Shown piece after piece: positions 9,561 through 18,082 of a stretch of DNA of 64,000 nt (position 1 is its first letter; each line of letters opens with the position of its first letter). Below the pieces are notes generated by a model. The model did no database searches, was not told the origin of the DNA, and was given only the letters and a program-made list of their open reading frames with translations. The position numbers and the translations under genes were made by a program. The DNA lies in contig JAFDZR010000005.1 in assembly GCA_018266875.1 (NCBI GenBank), positions 1 through 64,000 on the forward strand, written 5' to 3'. This DNA is from Bacteroidota bacterium. Lineage in GTDB: Bacteria; Bacteroidota; Ignavibacteria; Tepidaquicellales; Tepidaquicellaceae.

Positions 9561-9582
9561 ATAAACAAACTCTTTTCTTTTA

Positions 9583-10386
9583 TTATTTGCTGTCTGTAGA
9601 ATTACTGTTTTTATATTCTTCCATAACATAACCCGAAATAAATCCTGATTCCGGATTTATTTTCAGAGCTTCATCTATCATATCTTTTGCCTTAGTCATA
9701 TCGCCGTCATCATTTCTCTTTATCAGACTCAGTGCCATATATCCCATTGCCATATCGTGACCCCAGTCAGGATAAAGTTCGCTTTTCTCTTTCCTGTTCT
9801 TAAAAAGTTCAATTGATTTTTCAAGTGTGGGAAGCGCCATTTTCACGCCTCCGCCGAATGCTTCAGGTGTGTAAAATTGCGAAATACCTTTTATTAAAAC
9901 ATATCTCGGATTGTCTGCATCAATTCTTTTAGCTTCATTGTCGGCATTCTGTGTTGCGGAGATTATCTCCTGCATCTTCTCCTGTTCATACTGCCATCTG
10001 TTGAAATTCAGAGTTTCAAGAAGTACATAGGAATCGCAGAATTCCGGATTTTCGTCTATGGATTTATTTATCATTTCAATTCCTGACTCAGTATATTTTT
10101 TGATCTTATCCTTATCCTGTGTTCTCATCCCTACGGTTGCAAGACCGTTATCTGCAAGAGCGATGTAATAGTTTACAAGCCATGGCTGCTGTTTCAGCTG
10201 AAGTATTCTTTCGAACTGTCCTCTTGCCTTGATTAACTTTGCCTCATCACTTTTGTCCATTGCCTCTTTAAGTGATTTTTTTGCCTTGAGAATTGCTTTG
10301 TCAAAATCACTGTCAGCAAAAACGTGACCGCTTCCTGCCAGAATAGCTAACAGCAGCAGGACTGTTGTTAATGTTTTTTTGTTCAT
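9583..10386 (-). CDS. Exported tetratrico-like protein
   Basis: The protein has 267 residues. A signal peptide (about 1-24, ending G-H-V-F-A) is followed by an all-helical body that looks like TPR units, for example A-K-D-M-I-D-E-A-L-K-I-N-P-E-S-G near the C-terminus. The open frame runs 43 codons further upstream, but those codons translate the 9-bp tandem repeat. A clear AGAAGGAGA ribosome-binding site stands just before ATG 10386, so I use that start. It is the last gene of the cluster that begins at 13945 and directly follows the TonB-dependent receptor. A role in the uptake or handling of the receptor's substrate is plausible, but this is inference from position only. Confidence 0.8.
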   Translation of the reverse strand: MNKKTLTTVLLLLAILAGSGHVFADSDFDKAILKAKKSLKEAMDKSDEAKLIKARGQFERILQLKQQPWLVNYYIALADNGLATVGMRTQDKDKIKKYTESGIEMINKSIDENPEFCDSYVLLETLNFNRWQYEQEKMQEIISATQNADNEAKRIDADNPRYVLIKGISQFYTPEAFGGGVKMALPTLEKSIELFKNRKEKSELYPDWGHDMAMGYMALSLIKRNDDGDMTKAKDMIDEALKINPESGFISGYVMEEYKNSNSTDSK

Positions 10387-10431
10387 TTTATTTTCTCCTT
10401 CTGAGATTGTTTTTAAATTAATTGTTCTGAT

Positions 10432-10503
10432 TATTGTTTGAATTATTTGAATTATTTGAATTGTTTGAATTGTTTGAATTGTTTGAATTGTTTGAATTAT
10501 TGA
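10432..10503. repeat. 9-bp tandem repeat (minisatellite)
   Basis: The unit AATTGTTTG (variant AATTATTTG) is repeated six times without interruption from 10441 to 10494, with partial units on both sides. It lies between the stop of the TonB-dependent receptor gene (10512) and the ribosome-binding site of the next gene. A 9-bp unit and identical neighbours make it prone to copy-number change. Confidence 0.95.
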
Positions 10504-10511
10504 CCGAAAAA

Positions 10512-12740
10512 TCATAACTGCAGACCCAGCCCCAGATAAATTGTTCTCCTGTTGTTTGTGTAGATCGGCACCTGTGTGCTGTAGTCATAATTATATGTAT
10601 AATCATACAGATTATTCTGATTGAATATATTGTTGAATGCAAGCACTCCAACTGCAAATTTCCCGAACAGTGAAAAAATGTACTGCGCATTCATATCCAG
10701 TCTGTTGTATGTCGGAAATCTTTCGCTGTTAACGCTTCCGTAAACCGGCTTGTAAACCTGAAGAGTACTGTCAAAGGTGCTTCCGGTAACAGGAGTATAG
10801 GGCTTGCCTGTGGAGAGTTTGTATGACATTCCGAAAACAAGATTATCTCCCAGATTATAACTTCCGACAATACTCATGTTGTTAGTGATGTCGTAATTTG
10901 AAGGCGCAAGTTCCTGAGCGTCAAACTGCTTTCGTTTCGAATCCGAATATGCATAGGAAATCCATCCGGTAAATTTGTTGGATATTTTTGTTTTAAAGAA
11001 AACATCGACTCCTTTTACATTTCCTTCGCCTTCAGAACCGTAATAAAAATTTGTTCTGTTCCGCAATACAAGATTTGAATAATCCTTGTAATATCCCTCT
11101 ACTCTGAAAATTAGATTTCCGTCATTATTGTATTCATACCCGAGAATATAATGAAGCGCTGATTCCGGATTGAGACTGTTGTTCTGAGAAGTAGCGTAGT
11201 CGACAAGACTAGGATACTGATGATACTGTCCGACAGCTCCCTTTATGGTCTGATACTTTGCAAGTAAAAATCCGAATGAAAATCTCGGATCGAAACTTAT
11301 CTTTTCCGAAAGTGTGTGATAATCAGTTCTGATTCCGGGAATGATAAAGATGTTATCGCTGAGTCTGATCTGTGACTCCAGATAAGCGCCAATCCTGCCT
11401 GTGCTGGAAAGTGTATCGATATTCAACGAAGGAGCATTCAGCTTAAGATCATATGAGTACTGAGGAACGGTGCCTGAGATATCATAACCGTTGTATTCAT
11501 ATTCAAGACCTGTATTTATATCGATCTTATTACTTACCTGCTTTGTGAGTTCAGCTCTTCCTTTTGAGTAAATGTTCTTTTCGTCAGTGTTAAGAATACC
11601 GTAGGATGATTTACTGTTGTTAAGACTGTATGATGCCCCGACGCTTAATAAAGTGGAAACAGAAGGAGCTGTGGTCAGCTTAATATTTGCAAAATAATTT
11701 TTTGTGCTGCCTTCAAAATATCCGTCAAAAGTAGGACTTGAGTTTTTTATTCCTATCCTGTCATCACTGTAATTGGCATACAGTTTAAGATTGCCTGATA
11801 ATCCAACCTTGTAAGAAACCGTACCGCCCAGCTGGTTGGACTGGGGAATGGGGGAATAATCGGAATACTTGCCGTTGACCGCGAAATAAGGTTCGAGAAA
11901 TAATTTTCCAGCTGTAAACGTAGCCCCGAGTTTTCTGTCCTTTGAAAGATATACACCTGAAAGGGAAGCGTTTGCAAGTCCAAGCCATGCGAACATTCCT
12001 GTTCCCTGAGGCATATCATATGATTTAAGATCAAGGACAGCTGAAAGAACATTGCCGTACTTGGCGGAGAATCCTCCGCTTGTAAAGTTTATTCCTTTTA
12101 AACCCCAGGGATTAATAGTGGAATAAGAAGAGGTGTTGAAAGTTTCATCAAAGATAAAGGGATTGTAAAGCGATGCCATGTCAATGATCGTCAGCACTTC
12201 ATCAGGATTTCCGCCGCGTACTGTAATACGGCTGCCTTCGTTTACCTGATTGGAACCGGGAAAAGTGGTAATGGCTCTGTAAAGATCTGCGTCTGCACCT
12301 GGTATTCTTACGATCTCAAGTGGCGTAAGAGTAACAGCATTATTGTTTCCTGATGTAAAGGAACTGGCGGTAACAATAATCTCATCTGTCCTTACTTCGG
12401 TTTTTGTAAGCTTTATATTCAGGACAACATTCTGTCCCGGATAAATATCGAGAGGTATTTTCTTTTCTGCGTAATCAATCAGGGTCACAATAAGATTTAC
12501 CGGTCCGGATTTTTCAGTTTCAAATTCATACAAACCTTTTTCATCTGATGTAGCTCCGTCTATTGTTCCCTCAATAACGATATTAGCGCCTGCAAGTATC
12601 TCGTTCTTTTCCCCGGTGACTTTTCCTGAAATAACCGTCACCTGTTCCGAAGATGCTGAATCGCTTTCCTGTGAAAAAGAAACGCTGCAGGTAAAAATGA
12701 CTGAAAATAAAATTGCGGATAATGTTGTAAAATTCTTCAT
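10512..12740 (-). CDS. TonB-dependent outer-membrane receptor
   Basis: A signal peptide (about 1-23) comes first. A carboxypeptidase-regulatory-like beta-sandwich follows (about 33-120; G-K-V-T-G-E-K-N-E-I-L-A-G-A-N-I-V-I-E-G-T), then a plug domain (about 128-235, with I-T-V-R-G-G-N-P-D-E-V-L), and the rest is a beta-barrel rich in aromatic and amphipathic strands, ending in L-G-L-G-L-Q-L. At 742 residues it is a medium-sized receptor of the CirA/FhuA-like rather than SusC class (SusC is near 1000 and comes with SusD, absent here). The ligand is unknown. It lies 8 bp downstream of a pterin dehydratase gene and upstream of a tetratrico-like gene, so it belongs to a five-gene cluster headed by a regulator. 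Confidence 0.9.
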   Translation of the reverse strand: MKNFTTLSAILFSVIFTCSVSFSQESDSASSEQVTVISGKVTGEKNEILAGANIVIEGTIDGATSDEKGLYEFETEKSGPVNLIVTLIDYAEKKIPLDIYPGQNVVLNIKLTKTEVRTDEIIVTASSFTSGNNNAVTLTPLEIVRIPGADADLYRAITTFPGSNQVNEGSRITVRGGNPDEVLTIIDMASLYNPFIFDETFNTSSYSTINPWGLKGINFTSGGFSAKYGNVLSAVLDLKSYDMPQGTGMFAWLGLANASLSGVYLSKDRKLGATFTAGKLFLEPYFAVNGKYSDYSPIPQSNQLGGTVSYKVGLSGNLKLYANYSDDRIGIKNSSPTFDGYFEGSTKNYFANIKLTTAPSVSTLLSVGASYSLNNSKSSYGILNTDEKNIYSKGRAELTKQVSNKIDINTGLEYEYNGYDISGTVPQYSYDLKLNAPSLNIDTLSSTGRIGAYLESQIRLSDNIFIIPGIRTDYHTLSEKISFDPRFSFGFLLAKYQTIKGAVGQYHQYPSLVDYATSQNNSLNPESALHYILGYEYNNDGNLIFRVEGYYKDYSNLVLRNRTNFYYGSEGEGNVKGVDVFFKTKISNKFTGWISYAYSDSKRKQFDAQELAPSNYDITNNMSIVGSYNLGDNLVFGMSYKLSTGKPYTPVTGSTFDSTLQVYKPVYGSVNSERFPTYNRLDMNAQYIFSLFGKFAVGVLAFNNIFNQNNLYDYTYNYDYSTQVPIYTNNRRTIYLGLGLQL

Positions 12741-12748
12741 GTATATAT

Positions 12749-13033
12749 TTAAAATTTTAAAGTTTCAATGTCTCTTGCTATGTCGATGTCCTTTTGGGTT
12801 ATTCCTTTGGCTGAATGTGTGGAAAATGACACTTCGACTTCAGAGTATTTCATTGTCAGAAAATCCGGATGATGGTCGTGCTGCTGACAGAAAGCACCGA
12901 TTGCGGTTACAAGTCCCATCGTCTGCGGAAATCCAGCTGTCTTGAATGTTTTTTTAATGGATGATTTATCTGATTCCCATCCGTTCAGATCTTTTAAACT
13001 CTGACTGATCTGTTCTTCTGTTAATTTTTCCAT
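12749..13033 (-). CDS. phhB: 4a-hydroxytetrahydrobiopterin dehydratase (PCD/DCoH)
   Basis: This small enzyme dehydrates 4a-hydroxytetrahydropterin, the step that recycles the pterin cofactor of aromatic amino-acid hydroxylases. The family signature is present: H52-x-H54-H55-P-D-F, then Y-S-E-V-E-V-S-F-S-T-H-S-A-K-G-I-T. The His pair and the following His are the catalytic residues. At 94 aa it has the normal family length. No phenylalanine hydroxylase is in the window, and the gene sits 7 bp after a winged-helix regulator and 8 bp before a TonB receptor. Pterin recycling may therefore not be its role here. The family also includes proteins linked to molybdopterin metabolism and a eukaryotic transcription cofactor. 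Confidence 0.9.
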   Translation of the reverse strand: MEKLTEEQISQSLKDLNGWESDKSSIKKTFKTAGFPQTMGLVTAIGAFCQQHDHHPDFLTMKYSEVEVSFSTHSAKGITQKDIDIARDIETLKF

Positions 13034-13040
13034 AATGCTA

Positions 13041-13343
13041 TTATTTTTTATTTGATTTAATGATATTTTCTAAATTATTTATGTAAGCTTCAAACGCTTT
13101 ATATCCTTTTGATGTAATTTTGTATTTTGATAACGGTTTTCTGTCAACGAAAAGTTTCTTTACGCTGATGTAGCCGGCTTGTTCTAATTTTTTTAAATGT
13201 ACGCTGAGATTTCCGTCAGTTGCATTTACCTTTTCCTTTAGAAAATTAAACTCCGCTTCCTCAGTGCTTATTAAAACCGCCATTATGGAAGTTCTGATAC
13301 GGGAATGTATTACATCGTCTATTTGCTGATAATCGTAATTCAT
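13041..13343 (-). CDS. Winged-helix transcriptional regulator
   Basis: This 100-residue protein is essentially a single winged-helix domain of the HTH_34/MarR-like type. Helices at about 10-35 (R-I-R-T-S-I-M-A-V-L) lead to a recognition helix near 44-58 (D-G-N-L-S-V-H-L-K-K-L-E), and a beta-wing follows (Y-I-S-V-K-K-L-F-V-D-R-K-P-L-S-K-Y-K-I-T). No ligand domain is present. Its start overlaps the stop of the upstream membrane-protein gene by 4 bp, so the pair is translationally coupled. A direct repeat containing AAAGTGCTTT in front of the pair is the likely binding site, which would make it autoregulated. Confidence 0.85.
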   Translation of the reverse strand: MNYDYQQIDDVIHSRIRTSIMAVLISTEEAEFNFLKEKVNATDGNLSVHLKKLEQAGYISVKKLFVDRKPLSKYKITSKGYKAFEAYINNLENIIKSNKK

Positions 13344-13945
13344 CGGGCTGCTTCAACAAGATATTCCCTGGACTTTTTGTTTAAAACTATTCCCGGTACG
13401 ATCTGAAATAAAATTATCATCAACGCGAAGATAAGCAGTGTGTGAATTCCCGGAAATAAGAACATCACCACTGCGCCGCTCCACCAGCCGAGAGATACCA
13501 TCTTCAGCCATTTAAGCTGCTGAATCGATCCGCTCGTAAAATAGGATATTCCGAGAGATGTGGCTATGATCGGACAGATATAGATCGGATTATATGCTCC
13601 AGCAAATGAACCGACAAATCCGAAAATGAACATTGCGATTCCTGATGCCAGCCACAATGAGGATAACAATCTTCCTCCGTAAGTGGAAACCCTGCTTCTT
13701 TTACTCTGATGTTTTCCAATCAGAATATCAGCAACTACTCCGGATATCATCAAAACCAGCCAGACGAATCCCGCATACTTTTCGTAAAAATCCATTATCA
13801 GCATAAGATAATTGATCAGCAGTCCCGCCGCCACAAGTATCCCCCAGAATATGTAATGAACTCCGTTGTCTATGTTTATCCTTCGTGTGTCTTCCATTAT
13901 TTTTTTGATCAATGAAAGTTCTAACTCTGCCTGTTTTGATTCCAT
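13340..13945 (-). CDS. Multi-pass membrane protein coupled to a winged-helix regulator
   Basis: The protein has 201 residues with about six hydrophobic segments (roughly 28-50, 57-75, 92-112, 118-135, 145-163 and 166-185) between a charged cytoplasmic N-terminus and a basic C-terminus. I know no defined function. Genes of this kind are commonly paired with small winged-helix regulators in Bacteroidota, and here the overlap is ATGA. It may sense or modulate the regulator, which is inference. It is the first gene of the cluster, with a probable operator 15 bp upstream of the ATG. No Shine-Dalgarno sequence is seen. Confidence 0.75.
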   Translation of the reverse strand: MESKQAELELSLIKKIMEDTRRINIDNGVHYIFWGILVAAGLLINYLMLIMDFYEKYAGFVWLVLMISGVVADILIGKHQSKRSRVSTYGGRLLSSLWLASGIAMFIFGFVGSFAGAYNPIYICPIIATSLGISYFTSGSIQQLKWLKMVSLGWWSGAVVMFLFPGIHTLLIFALMIILFQIVPGIVLNKKSREYLVEAAR

Positions 13946-13959
13946 TTTTTATTTGTTTT

Positions 13960-13993
13960 AAAGTGCTTTGTAAAATAAAGTGCTTTACAAAAC
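13960..13993 (-). promoter_or_regulatory. Probable operator: two tandem 17-bp direct repeats
   Basis: Two abutting copies, AAAGTGCTTTGTAAAAT (13960-13976) and AAAGTGCTTTACAAAAC (13977-13993), each hold the imperfect palindrome AAAG-TG-CTTT. TTGTAAA and TTTACAA also form an outer inverted repeat. They lie just upstream of the membrane-protein/winged-helix gene pair. The spacing of 17 bp places two dimers on nearly the same face of the helix. Confidence 0.6.
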
Positions 13994-14023
13994 TAAACTA
14001 TTTTATAGTCTTTGTCAATACCC

Positions 14024-14054
14024 TAAAAAAAATCCGCTGATTTGCAGCGGATTT
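14024..14054 (-). terminator. Rho-independent terminator of icd
   Basis: A perfect 10-bp stem (14030-14039 with 14045-14054, loop 5 nt) is followed on the minus strand by a T6 run. It lies 30 bp past the isocitrate dehydrogenase stop. Confidence 0.9.
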
Positions 14055-14083
14055 ATAATGGAAAGTGTGAAGCTTAAGTATAA

Positions 14084-15529
14084 TTAATGCGCCTTTGAAT
14101 ATCCGGGTTCACCGTCGAAATTATACAAATGTTCGGTTTTAATGAAATCGAATCCTGAATTGTTTATGCTTTCAAGCAGCTCAATTACGTGTGAATTGTT
14201 GAGAGCTTCATCAGTCTTTGTCTGAACGAACCTGCATCTCCAGTGATCTGTGCAGAATGTTTCGGGATTTCCCGAAGGCCATACTTTAACACCTCTGTTG
14301 CTCATAAAAGACAGATTAAGGTGATTTGTGCTTGATTTCTTAAGTATCTCTCCCAGATCTTCAGCGCTTCCGTTTTTCCAGTCAAGGAAAACGTCCACAC
14401 CAACGAGATCTTTTCTCTGTATCTTATATTTTCCGGCTGAAACCCTAGCTTCTCTTTTTTCAATGGCTTTGTATTTTACCTCTTTGAGGGTCTTGGGTTT
14501 TTCGCCGACTCTTTCGATGACAGCTTTAGCAAATTCCTTTGTGCCAACTTTCTGCTTGCTTATATTTTCCTTGAAAATATCATAGGTATGAATACCGTCT
14601 TCCAGGGTTTTAAGCCAGGCATTATGAACATTTGTGGCGACATCTATCTGACCGATATGATTGAGCATCATTACTGCGCCAAGCAGAAGTCCTGAAGGAT
14701 TTGCGAGATTCTGCCCCGCTCTTCTGGGAGCTGAACCGTGAATGGCTTCAAACATTGAGTAATTCGCTCCGATATTGGCCGAACCGGCAAGTCCAACCGA
14801 TCCTGTTATCTGAGCCGCCACGTCTGAAAGAATATCACCGTAGAGATTTTCCATGACAATAACATCAAAATTCTCAGGTGTATTCGCCATCTTTGCCGCT
14901 CCGATATCAACTATCCAGACCTCATTTTCAATTTCAGGATAATCAACAGCTATGTCCCTGAAAATCTGATGAAACAATCCGTCAGTAAGTTTCATGATAT
15001 TGTCTTTTACAAAACATGTTACTTTCTTTCTGTTATTGGACAGAGCGTATTCAAATGCATATCTGATTATCTTCTCCGATCCCGGACGCGTGATGAGTTT
15101 TAAACACTGGAAGACATCCTGAGTCTGTCTGTGTTCAATTCCCGCATAGAGATCTTCTTCATTTTCCCTTACTATGACCAGGTCCATGACGGGATGTTTT
15201 GTTGATACAAACGGATGATATGAAATGCATGGTCTTACATTGGCATAAAGTCCGAGAGTTTTTCTTGTAGCCACATTAAGACTTTTGTAACCGCCTCCCT
15301 GCGGGGTAGTGATCGGAGCTTTCAGAAATATTCTGGTTCTTTTAAGAGAATCCCAGGCGCTTGGATCAATACCTGCCATATTTCCTCTGAGATAAACCTG
15401 TTCTCCTACTTCTATTGTTTCTATATCCAGATTTGCACCTGCTGAAGTTATTATATTCAGTGTGGCTTCCATTATTTCCGGACCGATTCCGTCACCGTAA
15501 GCAACTGTAATTGGGATGTTTTTAGACAT
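14084..15529 (-). CDS. icd: Isocitrate dehydrogenase, long Thermus/Rickettsia-type
   Basis: This enzyme catalyses oxidative decarboxylation of isocitrate to 2-oxoglutarate in the TCA cycle. It has Y-G-D-G-I-G-P-E-I near the N-terminus, the substrate loop with S-L-N-V-A-T-R-K-T, R-E-N-E-E-D-L-Y-A-G-I-E-H, and the metal/cofactor region D-V-I-V-M-E-N-L-Y-G-D-I-L-S-D. The fold part ends near 340 and a C-terminal extension of about 140 residues follows. That extension distinguishes the 480-500-aa Thermus/Rickettsia class from the 416-aa E. coli enzyme. NADP is the usual cofactor of this class, and I cannot prove it here. Single-gene unit with its own terminator. Confidence 0.93.
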   Translation of the reverse strand: MSKNIPITVAYGDGIGPEIMEATLNIITSAGANLDIETIEVGEQVYLRGNMAGIDPSAWDSLKRTRIFLKAPITTPQGGGYKSLNVATRKTLGLYANVRPCISYHPFVSTKHPVMDLVIVRENEEDLYAGIEHRQTQDVFQCLKLITRPGSEKIIRYAFEYALSNNRKKVTCFVKDNIMKLTDGLFHQIFRDIAVDYPEIENEVWIVDIGAAKMANTPENFDVIVMENLYGDILSDVAAQITGSVGLAGSANIGANYSMFEAIHGSAPRRAGQNLANPSGLLLGAVMMLNHIGQIDVATNVHNAWLKTLEDGIHTYDIFKENISKQKVGTKEFAKAVIERVGEKPKTLKEVKYKAIEKREARVSAGKYKIQRKDLVGVDVFLDWKNGSAEDLGEILKKSSTNHLNLSFMSNRGVKVWPSGNPETFCTDHWRCRFVQTKTDEALNNSHVIELLESINNSGFDFIKTEHLYNFDGEPGYSKAH

Positions 15530-15610
15530 TAATTCTTTTTTTTGTTTTTTTAATAAGGCAATTTAAGTATATGTTAATTTATATTAAATCTAAAACCAAA
15601 GAACTTTTCA

Positions 15611-16975
15611 TTAATTATTTTCAATGACAAGCGGATTCGGAAGTACATCTCTTTCCTGTATATAATTTTCAACCTTGTATCTCTTTGCCACAATTATAAA
15701 TGCGAATGCCGTTACCATCATCAGTCCGGCAAAAAACCAGAAGTATTCCGAACCGACGAGCTTGTAAGAGCCGTCATCATTTACTATCAGCTGATTTACA
15801 AGAGCCGTAATTCCGTTTCCAAGCGATACTCCAAGCAGCCACAAACCCATTACAAATGACTTCATGCTGTTCGGCGCCTGTGTATATGAAAACTCAAGTC
15901 CCGTAATTGATACCATCACTTCCGCTGCAGTCAGTATCACATAAGCCCAGAACTGCCATAGAATGCTCGGTGTGCCGCCGTTTGAAATTGCAGTCTCGGC
16001 AAATGCAATTATCGCAAATGAAAATGCCGCAAGGAACATTCCGATCGATATCTTCCGCAGCATGGTAAGCGGGAAAATTTTATCAACCATTGGATAGACA
16101 ACGCTCGTAAAAAGCGGAATGAAAATCATTATCAGAAGAGGATTTATCGCCTGTATCTGAGAAGCAAGCAGATCGAATTTCACAAAACCAAGATCAACCC
16201 ATTTGTCCATTTTCTCCGCCTGAATAACCCATGAAGATCCGGTCTGATCGAACAACGACCAGAAAATTGCTATGAATATATACATGATCCCGAGATTGAT
16301 GATTGCTTTTTTCCCTTTCTCGCTGAACACATCATTCTTGTAAGCGCTCCATCCTACCGGTGGAATTGCAATAAACACTTTCCTTCCCATCCAGAAAACT
16401 ATTGTTGCAAAAAGCATCAATAGTCCCGGCACTCCGAATGCCACATGCGGACCGTAAAATTCAAGCAGAATTGGCGTGAGAAGAGTGGATATCGCCGCGC
16501 CGAGATTAATTGAAAAATAGAAATATCCGAATATCTTTTCCAGAAGATGCTTGTTCTTATTCTCAAACTGATCGCCGACATGAGCCGAGACACAGGGTTT
16601 TATTCCGCCTGAACCCATTGCAATCAGAGTAAGACCAATCGACAATCCCAGTCGGGATTCATCAATTGCAAGCGCCGCGTGACCAAGTACGTATACCACG
16701 GAAAGCAGAATGATCGTCTTGTATTTTCCCCAGAATATATCAGATACAAATGCGCCGATAATCGGGAAAAAATATGTCGCCATGCTGAAAACGTGATACC
16801 ATTTGGTTGCTTCATTGGGATTCATGACATCCAGACTGCCCGATGTCATCAGATACTGCGTCATGAATACCACAAGAATTCCCTTCATGCCGTAGTAACT
16901 GAATCTTTCCGCTAGTTCATTGCCGATAATGTACGGTATGCCTCTTGGAAACTTGTTTACCTTCTCTTCTGCCAT
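15611..16975 (-). CDS. POT/PTR2-family proton-dependent peptide transporter
   Basis: This inner-membrane symporter takes up di- and tripeptides with protons. It has about 12 membrane segments. Family hallmarks are N-E-L-A-E-R-F-S-Y-Y-G-M-K-G-I in helix 1 (the ExxER motif that couples protons), G-S-G-G-I-K-P-C-V-S and F-Y-F-S-I-N-L-G-A-A (PTR2 signature regions), and the late S-F-V-M-G-L-W-L-L motif. At 454 aa the length is normal for bacterial members. The gene starts 540 bp upstream of any other minus-strand start and appears to have its own promoter. Confidence 0.93.
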   Translation of the reverse strand: MAEEKVNKFPRGIPYIIGNELAERFSYYGMKGILVVFMTQYLMTSGSLDVMNPNEATKWYHVFSMATYFFPIIGAFVSDIFWGKYKTIILLSVVYVLGHAALAIDESRLGLSIGLTLIAMGSGGIKPCVSAHVGDQFENKNKHLLEKIFGYFYFSINLGAAISTLLTPILLEFYGPHVAFGVPGLLMLFATIVFWMGRKVFIAIPPVGWSAYKNDVFSEKGKKAIINLGIMYIFIAIFWSLFDQTGSSWVIQAEKMDKWVDLGFVKFDLLASQIQAINPLLIMIFIPLFTSVVYPMVDKIFPLTMLRKISIGMFLAAFSFAIIAFAETAISNGGTPSILWQFWAYVILTAAEVMVSITGLEFSYTQAPNSMKSFVMGLWLLGVSLGNGITALVNQLIVNDDGSYKLVGSEYFWFFAGLMMVTAFAFIIVAKRYKVENYIQERDVLPNPLVIENN

Positions 16976-17044
16976 AAAAATTTTTTGTTGAACAAAATAA
17001 AAATTATTATATTTATTAGAAACTTATTTTAAAGTTTTAAAATA

Positions 17045-18079
17045 CTATAGATGAATGTCATTTATTCTCACAAGTTCTTTTACCTTATCAATTATCTTTT
17101 CTTTGGAAAGCTCAGTCATGCAGATATTTCCGATATTGCAGTTGAGTAAATTACAGTACAGGCAGTCAATGTTTTTATTTACAACGGAAAGATTGTTCTC
17201 ACCGAACGGACCCTGAAGTTTTGGATTGGTCGGTCCGTAAATTCCCAGAGTCGGGACTCCCATGGAAACCGCAATATGCAGCGGACCGGAATCATTGCCG
17301 ATCACAAGATCGCATTTGCTTATTATTGCAGCCAGATATCTTATCGGACTGTCAGGGATCAGATAAGCATTCCCTTTCTTAACATTGTTCTTTATGCGTT
17401 CGCAGTTTTCCCTTTCTCTCTGATTTCCCCAGAAGAGAATGAAGTTTACATCATAAATTTCATTCAGCTTATCCATGAGTATTGTATAATCATCAGCTTT
17501 GTATCTCTTAGATTCCCAGCCGCCTGTTTTTGATATTCCGATTATTTTTTTTGAATAGAGATCATTGGATCTGAAAAACTGATCCGCAAATTCTTCATGT
17601 ACAATATTGACCGGAAGGAAAAGTTTCTTTGAAACCACAGGTATCTCAAGCGCTCTTAAAGAATCGAGATTGAATTCGACATTATGAACCACTCCGCCTC
17701 TGCCTTCGGCTTTAATGTTGTATGCGTAATTCCTGCCTCTGAAATTAAATCCGAATCGGTATCTTGCTCCGCTCAGAAAAGTGATCAGAGCAGTTCTGGG
17801 GTTTCCGAAAAGGTCAATAACAAGATCATATTTCTGTTTGCGGATGTTTTTTATCAGACACCAGGATTTATCCTCGCTTGCGTCATAAGTAAACGCTCTT
17901 GTTATATAAGGATTGTCTATCAGTATATCCCTTGAATGTCTGACGGTTAGAAAGTTTATCTCAGCTTCAGGGAAAAATTCCTTTAAATTCGGAAGCACGG
18001 GAGTAGTAAGAAGAATATCCCCGATTCCTCCGAATTTGATCACAAGTATTTTGTTTATTTTGCTTTTATCCAGCTTCAA
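17045..18079 (-). CDS. Glycosyltransferase family 9 (heptosyltransferase-like)
   Basis: This is a GT-B transferase of the ADP-heptose:LPS heptosyltransferase family, acting at the cytoplasmic face in building surface polysaccharide. N-terminal K-I-L-V-I-K-F-G-G-I-G-D-I-L-L-T-T-P is the acceptor-side signature. G-N-D-S-G-P-L-H-I-A-V-S-M-G-V-P-T-L-G-I-Y-G-P-T near 265-290 is the nucleotide-sugar signature. Four Cys in the C-terminal tail (C-L-Y-C..C..C) are also frequent in this family. It follows the endonuclease III and UDP-GlcNAc epimerase genes with a 3-bp gap, so the epimerase and this enzyme may serve the same glycan. The exact sugar is not deducible. Confidence 0.88.
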   Translation of the reverse strand: MKLDKSKINKILVIKFGGIGDILLTTPVLPNLKEFFPEAEINFLTVRHSRDILIDNPYITRAFTYDASEDKSWCLIKNIRKQKYDLVIDLFGNPRTALITFLSGARYRFGFNFRGRNYAYNIKAEGRGGVVHNVEFNLDSLRALEIPVVSKKLFLPVNIVHEEFADQFFRSNDLYSKKIIGISKTGGWESKRYKADDYTILMDKLNEIYDVNFILFWGNQRERENCERIKNNVKKGNAYLIPDSPIRYLAAIISKCDLVIGNDSGPLHIAVSMGVPTLGIYGPTNPKLQGPFGENNLSVVNKNIDCLYCNLLNCNIGNICMTELSKEKIIDKVKELVRINDIHL

Positions 18080-18082
18080 GCT

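Noticed and set aside
9243-9631. Two overlapping short frames (62 and 67 codons)
   Set aside because: Composition follows the AT-rich background, and the second overlaps a clear terminator and the end of the opposite-strand gene.
10432-10503. CRISPR-like short repeats
   Set aside because: Units are 9 bp and directly adjacent, with no spacers and no cas genes.
10387-10515. Extended N-terminus of the tetratrico-like protein (Q-T-I repeats)
   Set aside because: It is only the 9-bp DNA repeat translated. A strong ribosome-binding site and signal peptide mark ATG 10386 as the start.
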